Of a stretch of 14,517 bases of DNA, positions 8,644 to 13,229 are shown piece after piece. Both the position numbers and the translations under genes were made by a program. The stretch comes from an uncultured cyanobacterium (lineage in GTDB: Bacteria > Cyanobacteriota > Cyanobacteriia > Pseudanabaenales > Pseudanabaenaceae). The stretch is taken from positions 1 to 14,517 of the forward strand of contig CAIJEA010000050.1 in assembly GCA_903819605.1 (NCBI GenBank), in the 5' to 3' direction. Every line of letters starts with the position of its first letter. Position 1 is the stretch's first letter. Below the pieces are notes generated by a model. The model had not been told where the DNA came from, searched no databases, and was given only the letters and a program-made list of their open reading frames with translations.

Positions 8644-8674
8644 GTAATTGAAATCGCAAAAAAATTTTATTGTT

Positions 8675-9025
8675 TTATGCTTCCCAAAAGCCGCATCCTT
8701 GACAAGGCCCATTAGGATTGACCGCACAGCGCATGATTTCTGAAGCAGCATTATATCGACAATTTTTATCCCCAATTACCCAACGCCCGTCTAGTAAACT
8801 TCTTTCCAAATTTTCTGGCGCGAGTTGCACATAAACTAAGACTCTAAATAGGTTATATTTCCCTCTCCGAAACTGATATCGATGGCGACGTTCCAAGATC
8901 GTATAGGTTTTACCATCTAAATCAATATAGTTTCCTGGTTGGGGAGTCCAGTCTAGATATATTTTGCCTAGGGTTCTTTCAGGATGAAGGGTGCAAACCT
9001 CTGTTGGTACTGTTAATATTTCCAT
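8675..9025 (-). CDS. DUF6464-like cyanobacterial conserved protein with four C-terminal cysteines
   Basis: A 116-residue soluble protein of unknown function. The ending resembles the family I know as DUF6464, small proteins found almost only in cyanobacteria. Residues 25-70 are rich in beta-strand patterns (GNYIDLDGKTYTILERRHRY, LFRVLVYVQLA). The C-terminal part has C89, C100, C108 and C111, with MRCAVNPNGPCQGCGFWE; the C-x7-C-x2-C spacing suggests a bound metal ion or redox pair, but this is inference. There is no signal peptide or membrane segment. It is transcribed alone on the minus strand, divergent from the amidase gene across a 517-base gap, and ends at a hairpin repeat. The family call rests on the NPNGPC-x2-C ending and size; the function is not known. 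Confidence 0.75.
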   Translation of the reverse strand: MEILTVPTEVCTLHPERTLGKIYLDWTPQPGNYIDLDGKTYTILERRHRYQFRRGKYNLFRVLVYVQLAPENLERSLLDGRWVIGDKNCRYNAASEIMRCAVNPNGPCQGCGFWEA

Positions 9026-9542
9026 AAGATTAGCGATTTAAGTAAAAAAATTTGCAAACTACCTGAATTTGACTCGTAATATGTATATTTCATCATATTT
9101 TTAATAAGTATAGACTTAGCGATCGCTGATTTCGTTATAGCGTTTCCCTGTCTAGTGAAGTAAACCTCTGTACCTCACCGCTATAAAAAGCTTAAACCGT
9201 AGGCAGAACCAATAATTACCGCCCATTTTTAGCCTTTGTTTTTATAGCAGTTTTCGATCAAAAGAACCACAATAAATTTGTTAAAAGCGTTGCTTCGCAA
9301 CGCTTTTAACAAATTTATTGGTTCGGGTTTGAGCGCAAAGCGCTGTAGGAAATCATTAGTGGTGGATATAATTGTTACAACCCTAAGATTTACTGAACTA
9401 TATACTTTCATAATGCACCATATTTTTTCTAATACCTGCTTTTGACGCTGGTTTTAGAAAAACTCGTGATTATACATATTCAATAATTGCCATTGTTCTC
9501 ATAAGACTCAATTCATCTTAGCCACAAATCCCTCAACTCCGT
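9026..9542. other. Intergenic region between the DUF6464-like and amidase genes
   Basis: A 517-base AT-rich stretch with no supported gene. It holds one HIP1 site at 9119 and a large composite palindromic repeat at 9271-9344. A 60-codon frame on the minus strand across that repeat is not credible as a gene. The outer parts must contain the promoters of the two divergent genes, but I could not place them with confidence. Confidence 0.6.
9271..9344. repeat. Composite palindromic repeat (copy 3), perfect 23-base-pair stem
   Basis: Arms 9271-9293 and 9297-9319 are perfectly complementary over 23 bases with loop TTC; the inner part reads AAAAGCGTTGC-TTC-GCAACGCTTTT. After eleven bases comes GAGCGCAAAGCGCT at 9331-9344. 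It lies in mid-gap, away from either gene end, so a terminator role is unlikely. It is the best-preserved member of the family at 8573 and 10508. Confidence 0.75.
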
Positions 9543-10487
9543 ATGCAACTAAAACGATTAGTAGCGATCGCCATTTTCTTTCTGTCATTGGTGATATTAA
9601 TTCTGCTGGCAGAGCCAGCCAGAACCATAGTCATTGCTGATGTCAAATTTCCAGAGATTAGCGCGAAATCTGCTCAAATAATCGCTCAAAATATTTATCT
9701 TTCGCCAGAAATAAACCAAGCTGCTCCAGTCTTAGGCTGTGAAATCCAACCACCAGCTAATCCACCCGATCCATCATTACCTGCGGCGCTCACTTCACTT
9801 CCAATTAAATTAGATCGGTTTCGGAAGACTTTGATCGGCTCTAAACCTAATAAAAACTCTTCTGTAAAGGCGATCGCCTATAGTCCTAAAGAAATTATTG
9901 CATTGGCGGCAGCTTCTAATTATGGCGATCGCTATTTCAAGGATCTCGCAGGTAAGCCTGCCGATCTATTACCAATTATTGTCCTTCATGAAACTGTCGG
10001 CTCTGTGGATAGTGTGATTAGCTTCTTTCAAGAATTCCATACGGATGAAGATAATCAAGCTAGTTATCACACTATGATTGCACTTGATGGAACGGTTATC
10101 TACTTCGTACCTCCAGACAAACGTGCATTTGGAGCAGGAGATTCTGTTTTTAACAGCCCATTAGGGAGAGAAGCTGTACAGACAAATCCGCGATATCCTA
10201 GTTCTGTAAATAATTTTGCCTATCATATTTCCTTAGAAACGCCTGAGGATGGAATGAATGATAGTTATGACCATAGTGGATATACGGAAGCTCAATATCA
10301 ATCTCTAGCATGGTTAGTTGCCAAAACAGATGTTCCTTTAGATCGGATTACTACTCACAAAGCTATCGATCTCTCTGGCACGCGCATCGATCCACGTAGT
10401 TTTGATTTTAGCCTCTTCCAAAAGAAGCTTGGTGAATATCCTAGAACTAAAGAGATTATCATCGGCTGTCCAGCAACCACATCCTAG
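9543..10487 (+). CDS. N-acetylmuramoyl-L-alanine amidase, Amidase_2 family, membrane-anchored
   Basis: A 314-residue zinc amidase that cleaves the bond between N-acetylmuramic acid and the stem peptide. Residues 5-23 form one hydrophobic segment after a short basic start, a signal anchor or uncleaved signal sending the rest to the periplasm. A poorly conserved, proline-rich linker covers about 30-140. The catalytic domain runs from LLPIIVLHETVGS to about residue 300. Expected zinc ligands are all present: H149 in VLHET, H272 in TTHKAID and D283 in GTRIDPRSF. SYHTMIALDGTVIYFVP and the HISLETPEDG region are further family matches. It is probably for peptidoglycan turnover, daughter-cell separation or recycling; no SPOR or peptidoglycan-binding repeat is seen. 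The ATG has no clear Shine-Dalgarno. It converges with the TMEM175-like gene, the pair sharing a strong palindrome between them. Confidence 0.9.
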   Translation: MQLKRLVAIAIFFLSLVILILLAEPARTIVIADVKFPEISAKSAQIIAQNIYLSPEINQAAPVLGCEIQPPANPPDPSLPAALTSLPIKLDRFRKTLIGSKPNKNSSVKAIAYSPKEIIALAAASNYGDRYFKDLAGKPADLLPIIVLHETVGSVDSVISFFQEFHTDEDNQASYHTMIALDGTVIYFVPPDKRAFGAGDSVFNSPLGREAVQTNPRYPSSVNNFAYHISLETPEDGMNDSYDHSGYTEAQYQSLAWLVAKTDVPLDRITTHKAIDLSGTRIDPRSFDFSLFQKKLGEYPRTKEIIIGCPATTS

Positions 10488-10507
10488 AACTCATTTACAT
10501 TTACATT

Positions 10508-10532
10508 AAAAGTATTGCTAAGCGATACTTTT
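10508..10532. repeat. Small palindromic repeat (copy 4)
   Basis: Arms AAAAGTATTGC (10508-10518) and GCGATACTTTT (10522-10532) pair around loop TAA, with one T-G wobble. It matches the hairpin part of the repeats at 8573 and 9271 (pattern AAAAGYRTTGC, three bases, then complement). A T-rich tail follows on the plus strand, so it may also help end the amidase transcript 21 bases upstream. Confidence 0.6.
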
Positions 10533-10571
10533 TAGGGCTTAAGCAAAAATGACTTGAAACCCTTATTTCAC

Positions 10572-10601
10572 TGTGGGGGCAATTCATGAATTGCCCCTAC
10601 A
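10572..10601. terminator. Palindrome between convergent genes, probable bidirectional terminator
   Basis: GGGGCAATTCA (10576-10586) is followed at once by its exact reverse complement (10587-10597), and one wobble plus three further pairs extend the stem. It lies in the 117-base gap where the amidase and the TMEM175-like gene converge. From memory, near-identical palindromes are scattered through many cyanobacterial genomes, so it is also a repeat. Confidence 0.65.
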
Positions 10602-10604
10602 TTT

Positions 10605-11180
10605 CTAAGTGGTCAGATTTTTCTCGATTCGGCGATCGGGAACGAGCCAGATGATAGCGACTAAAATGTAGAGCGCACAGGCAAGCAAAGGGACAAAAAA
10701 TGAAGTTGCGATCGCGATCGCATATATGCCCAGAGAAACCTTACCTTTAAAGTCATTACCGATAGCGATCGCTAGAGTTGAGTCTTCTCCATGATAAGCG
10801 ATGAGAACTCGACAGAGAATGTAGTAAGCCAAAGCCGAGAGTAATAGAACTATGCCATACAGAGCAACTGGTAAAGCTGCGAAGTGATTTTCGCCCATCC
10901 ATTCAGTGGCAAACGGAACTAGAGACAACCAGAACAGTAAATGCAAGTTTGCCCAAAGAATGTAGCCGTTAACCCTTCCCACTGCTTGTAGTAAATGGTG
11001 ATGGTTATTCCAATAGATGCCAAGATAAATAAAGCTGAGGACATAGCTGAGAAATGCGGTAACTAATGGAATTAGAGCCTCTAGAGTTTCTTTATGAGGA
11101 ACTTTTAGTTCTAATACCATGATGGTAATAATGATGGCGATCACTCCATCACTAAATGCTTCTAACCGTCCTTTGGTCAT
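10605..11180 (-). CDS. TMEM175-family (DUF1211) potassium channel-like membrane protein
   Basis: A 191-residue protein with six probable membrane helices. It starts TKGRLEAFSDGVIAIIITIM, the hallmark first helix of the TMEM175/DUF1211 family; F9-S10-D11 is the FSD motif. Bacterial members form tetrameric potassium channels in which this first helix lines the pore. Helices lie near residues 8-27, 35-56, 73-91, 103-125 and two between 147 and 182. The NHHHLL stretch at 58-63 and the TEWMGE loop also match family members. The short length fits bacterial forms with one repeat, unlike the two-repeat animal protein. The ATG at 11180 has AGAGAGG about eight bases upstream, a strong ribosome binding site. 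The gene is alone on its strand here. Channel activity is inferred from family, not shown. Confidence 0.9.
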   Translation of the reverse strand: MTKGRLEAFSDGVIAIIITIMVLELKVPHKETLEALIPLVTAFLSYVLSFIYLGIYWNNHHHLLQAVGRVNGYILWANLHLLFWLSLVPFATEWMGENHFAALPVALYGIVLLLSALAYYILCRVLIAYHGEDSTLAIAIGNDFKGKVSLGIYAIAIATSFFVPLLACALYILVAIIWLVPDRRIEKNLTT

Positions 11181-11275
11181 CTATTTAACCTCTCTATAGT
11201 TTTGACTGCTTTAGTGGAAATTATCATGCTTGTCAAACTATATCAATCTTAAGGGAACGATCTAGAAGCGATCGC

Positions 11276-11321
11276 AAATTCATCAAGGCGATCGCACCAA
11301 CGAATCTCTACAAAAGGCGAT
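11276..11321 (+). repeat. HIP1-core intergenic repeat, copy A
   Basis: Reads AAATTCATCAAGGCGATCGC, then CACCAACGAATCTCTAC, then AAAAGGCGAT. It matches copies B (11979), C1 (12716) and C2 (12760) over most of its length. It lies between the TMEM175-like gene and the first toxin gene, 41 bases beyond the toxin stop codon. A weaker trace, AGCAAGGTGATCGATCTC, follows near 11347. Confidence 0.75.
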
Positions 11322-11362
11322 CTCCTATTCCCACCATCACAAACTAGCAAGGTGATCGATCT

Positions 11363-11722
11363 CTATTTAGATTTTGCAGATCTGAGTCTTTGTTTTGCAG
11401 AATCATAGGCAGGATCGTGTTCGTCAAAGCTAATGATTCTAACGGTTTTAGGAAAAGGAGATTCCACTACTCGATAAATCAATCGATATGCACAGTCGCC
11501 CCAATCAATCTCTAGCGCTCGATAGTTTGCCAAATCCCCTTTTAATACGTGATTTGGGAAATATTGGTTTGTTTGTAGTGGACTTGTCGATAGAAGTTGT
11601 TTGAGACTGGGATACAAGTTTTGTAGCTGTACTGGCAGCTTTTGTATATCCTGTTGAATAACCAGTTGATTTTCCTGAATTGCGTATAGAGACTTCGCTT
11701 TGCGTTTTTTGTTTTTTCCCAC
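11363..11722 (-). CDS. Putative RelE/ParE-superfamily toxin
   Basis: A 119-residue basic protein. The N-terminal MGKNKKRKAKS is strongly positive. The core has KGDLANYRALEIDWGDCAYRLIYRVVE, a beta-hairpin pattern typical of RelE/ParE toxins, and the C-terminal ISFDEHDPAYDSAKQRLR matches the HDxAYxxAxxR ending of many of them. Such toxins cut mRNA at the ribosome or block gyrase; which applies cannot be told. The only start available is GTG at 11722: a stop codon in this frame lies 15 bases farther upstream with no other start between. No Shine-Dalgarno precedes it, so translation would depend on coupling to the upstream partner, whose frame it overlaps by 218 bases. Such a long overlap is abnormal for a toxin-antitoxin pair, and a frameshift relation between the two frames is possible. 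Confidence 0.7.
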   Translation of the reverse strand: MGKNKKRKAKSLYAIQENQLVIQQDIQKLPVQLQNLYPSLKQLLSTSPLQTNQYFPNHVLKGDLANYRALEIDWGDCAYRLIYRVVESPFPKTVRIISFDEHDPAYDSAKQRLRSAKSK

Positions 11723-11903
11723 TAGCTTTGAAAATACTTATTTGTTGCTGCAACATATCTAGATCTATTTCTTCACCTCTTTCAATAGTTGTTACCCACT
11801 GAGAATTATCAGCTTCTAAGGGAAGCCGTTGAATTGCTTTACCTTCAGCCGAATAGGGATTAAGTTTTGCTAGTGATGAATTTGTGGTGGTTTTCATATT
11901 CAT
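11505..11903 (-). CDS. Putative antitoxin partner of the RelE/ParE-like toxin, with suspicious C-terminal extension
   Basis: A 132-residue frame. Residues 1-60 look like real protein (KLNPYSAEGKAIQRLPLEAD, then TTIERGEEIDLDMLQQQISI), and I take this part as the antitoxin. From residue 61, where the toxin frame opens, the sequence turns into low-complexity Ser/Thr/Lys (SGKSTGYSTGYTKAASTATK), which looks like an accidental reading of the toxin gene in another frame. The crossover lies on GGG-A6-C-A6. Either the protein truly carries this tail, or an indel or frameshift there originally joined or separated the two frames. I do not recognise the DNA-binding fold of the N-terminal part. ATG at 11903 is used, with another ATG six bases later; no good ribosome binding site is seen. 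Confidence 0.5.
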   Translation of the reverse strand: MNMKTTTNSSLAKLNPYSAEGKAIQRLPLEADNSQWVTTIERGEEIDLDMLQQQISIFKASGKKQKTQSEVSIRNSGKSTGYSTGYTKAASTATKLVSQSQTTSIDKSTTNKPIFPKSRIKRGFGKLSSARD

Positions 11904-11978
11904 AACATTGTTGCGCTGTATAAATATTCTATCAGAGCATCACATAGCTCAATCGTCATTACCTATATCCATCGTCGC

Positions 11979-12023
11979 AAATTTATCAAAGCGATCGCAT
12001 CAATAATCTCTACAAAAGGCGAT
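11979..12023 (+). repeat. HIP1-core intergenic repeat, copy B
   Basis: Reads AAATTTATCAAAGCGATCGC, then ATCAATAATCTCTAC, then AAAAGGCGAT. It is the copy closest to copy A. It separates the two toxin-antitoxin pairs: 75 bases upstream of the first pair and 7 bases beyond the stop codon of the second toxin. Confidence 0.78.
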
Positions 12024-12030
12024 GAGGCTT

Positions 12031-12408
12031 TTACTTAGTTTCCATTATTTTTTGAAGGAATTCTGCGATCGCTTCATATTGTTGAGGTGTGAGGCTGCCA
12101 CGATATGCCACGATGCGAGAAATATCAATTGCACGAACTCGATCTAATAGAGCAATTGATGGTGATTTTAAATTAGCTACACCAGCCGAAAATCGTACAT
12201 ATAAATTAGGATTGATATCAGCCCATTCTTGTCTTCGATCCGTTGTCATGGGTACAACAAAGACTAGAGGAAAGCGCAGTTTTCCTAATCGGCTGGGGAT
12301 TCCTACAACAATTGCAGGTCTGTAGCCTTCTTGCTCTCTACCACTAGGATTTTGACTAGGAAATTTTGCTGTGACGACATCACCAATTTGTAAAATATGC
12401 TGTGTCAT
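12031..12408 (-). CDS. MazF/PemK-family mRNA interferase toxin
   Basis: A 125-residue toxin. It starts with ILQIGDVVTAKFP, the usual first strand, then has EQEGYRPAIVVG corresponding to the family RPAVVV motif, FVFVVPMTTD-like text as VFVVPMTTDRR for the second strand motif, and ALLDRVRAIDISRI followed by a C-terminal helix LTPQQYEAIAEFLQKIM. Family members are small beta-barrel endoribonucleases that cut single-stranded mRNA at short sequences. Length is normal and no key region is missing. Its ATG overlaps the stop of the upstream antitoxin gene by four bases (12405-12408, ATGA on the minus strand), which implies translational coupling. It is one of two neighbouring toxin-antitoxin pairs with HIP1-core repeats at both ends. 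Confidence 0.9.
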   Translation of the reverse strand: MTQHILQIGDVVTAKFPSQNPSGREQEGYRPAIVVGIPSRLGKLRFPLVFVVPMTTDRRQEWADINPNLYVRFSAGVANLKSPSIALLDRVRAIDISRIVAYRGSLTPQQYEAIAEFLQKIMETK

Positions 12409-12662
12409 ACACCGATCTCAATTTTTCCTGTTTCAGCGATAAATTTAACTGGTAGACCTTCTTGCAGTTCTCCTTCTTGCCATTCGTAGGGTTCATAGTT
12501 ATCTAAACTTGACAAGTCACTCTCTAGCCAGTCGGAATCTTCTTGAGTGCGTGAGTTTTCAGTTTGCCATACAAGATAGTTTAAGAAGTTAAGAACTTCT
12601 CGCAGCTTATCATCAGGAATAATTTCTAAGCGTTGTACTATCTCGCTTTTAATTGCGTTCAT
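12405..12662 (-). CDS. DUF2281-like antitoxin paired with the MazF toxin
   Basis: An 85-residue acidic protein. The N-terminal half, IVQRLEIIPDDKLREVLNFL followed by NYLVWQ, is a helical pattern seen in DUF2281-type antitoxins of cyanobacterial toxin-antitoxin loci. The second half is strongly acidic (EDSDWLESDLSSLDNYEPYEWQEGE), fitting a flexible segment that wraps and blocks a basic toxin. No ribbon-helix-helix or AbrB-type DNA-binding domain is clear, so autoregulation cannot be read from it. Gene order antitoxin then toxin with an ATGA overlap is the classic layout. A start at 12662 is supported by an AAAAG stretch a few bases upstream, a weak ribosome binding site. Confidence 0.8.
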   Translation of the reverse strand: MNAIKSEIVQRLEIIPDDKLREVLNFLNYLVWQTENSRTQEDSDWLESDLSSLDNYEPYEWQEGELQEGLPVKFIAETGKIEIGV

Positions 12663-12715
12663 ACGACTTTTCTCGATTCACACTCAAGTTAGTTTTAGTT
12701 TAGCAAACCCTAGTA

Positions 12716-12755
12716 GTAAAGGCGATCACACAAATAATATCTACAAATGGCGATT
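12716..12755 (+). repeat. HIP1-core intergenic repeat, copy C1
   Basis: Reads GTAAAGGCGATCACACAAAT, then AATATCTAC, then AAATGGCGATT. It is a diverged copy, in which GCGATCGC has become GCGATCAC. It begins 53 bases upstream of the DUF2281-like antitoxin gene and is followed 48 bases later by copy C2 in the same orientation. Confidence 0.65.
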
Positions 12756-12759
12756 GCTC

Positions 12760-12795
12760 ATTTATCAAGGCGATCAAATAATCTCTACAAAAAGC
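12760..12795 (+). repeat. HIP1-core intergenic repeat, copy C2
   Basis: Reads ATTTATCAAGGCGATCAAAT, then AATCTCTAC, then AAAAAGC. It is tandem with C1 at a 48-base period. It marks the border between the toxin-antitoxin pairs and the plus-strand OLD-type operon. Confidence 0.7.
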
Positions 12796-12873
12796 AACTG
12801 AATCATATACAATCATTAAATTACCCGATATATTCTTGTAATTTTAATTTTTTTATGCCGCGAACCTATTAAC

Positions 12874-13188
12874 ATGAGCAACTACGATTTAATTAAGAGT
12901 GCAATTTTAAATAAACAGCAGATATTTGCTATCTACAAAGGGTTTCGGCGTGAGATGTGTCCACATATTCTTGGATGGAAAGGAAGTAAACAACAATGTC
13001 TTTTTTATCAGTTTGGTGGTGAGAGTAGCAGTGGAGCCATTGTTTTGGGATCTGATAAGAATTGGCGATGTATACCGATAGATACTCTTGAGAATATCAC
13101 AGTGCATGATGGAGATTGGTACACAGCGAGAAATCATAACCGCAGTCAAACATGCGTAGATCAAATCGATGTAGAAGTATCTTTTTAA
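12874..13188 (+). CDS. Small conserved protein of unknown function, WYL-like, upstream of OLD nuclease gene
   Basis: A 104-residue protein. I recall similar small proteins in many proteobacteria and cyanobacteria with the same landmarks: REMCPHILGWKG at 26-37, LFYQFGGESSSG at 43-54, NWRC at 63-66, and the ending NRSQTCVDQIDVEV. The opening pattern, IKSAILNKQQIFAIYKGFRR, followed by PHxLG resembles the start of WYL ligand-sensing domains (residues that bind nucleotides or nucleic acids), but without the helix-turn-helix and without a WYL triad. I call it a lone WYL-like domain with low certainty. The gene ends 41 bases before the OLD-type gene on the same strand, so cotranscription is likely, and it may regulate or assist that protein. 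A six-codon reading frame starting ATGCCG lies just upstream of its ATG. Confidence 0.7.
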   Translation: MSNYDLIKSAILNKQQIFAIYKGFRREMCPHILGWKGSKQQCLFYQFGGESSSGAIVLGSDKNWRCIPIDTLENITVHDGDWYTARNHNRSQTCVDQIDVEVSF

Positions 13189-13229
13189 AACTCATTCCAA
13201 TTCTTGATCTATCTCAGTTAATTATTTCA

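Larger units (their letters stand above)
432..12072. repeat. Dispersed HIP1 octamers (GCGATCGC), 27 copies
   Basis: Exact copies start at 432, 722, 1970, 2387, 2534, 2692, 2780, 3051, 4251, 4513, 4795, 5867, 6364, 6482, 8033, 8280, 9119, 9564, 9870, 9925, 10708, 10714, 10765, 11268, 11288, 11991 and 12065. They occur within genes and between them. This over-represented palindrome marks many cyanobacterial genomes. The count was by eye. Confidence 0.85.

Noticed and set aside
8581..8775. 64-codon open frame on the minus strand
   Set aside because: It overlaps the repeat at 8573 and the 3' end of the DUF6464-like gene in another frame.
9229..9411. 60-codon open frame on the minus strand
   Set aside because: It spans the 9271 palindromic repeat, so much of its sequence is repeat DNA; the product has no recognisable feature or ribosome site.
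11718..11724. Programmed -1 frameshift at A-AAA-AAC on the minus strand in the toxin gene
   Set aside because: The heptamer is in phase with the toxin frame, so a -1 shift would lead from toxin into the low-complexity frame, the opposite of what a useful antitoxin-toxin fusion needs. The site is kept only as a possible slippage or indel tract.
12716..12795. Possible CRISPR array, because two similar repeats occur 48 bases apart
   Set aside because: Only two diverged copies are in tandem, the repeat contains the HIP1-like core, there are no unique equal-length spacers and no cas genes in the window.
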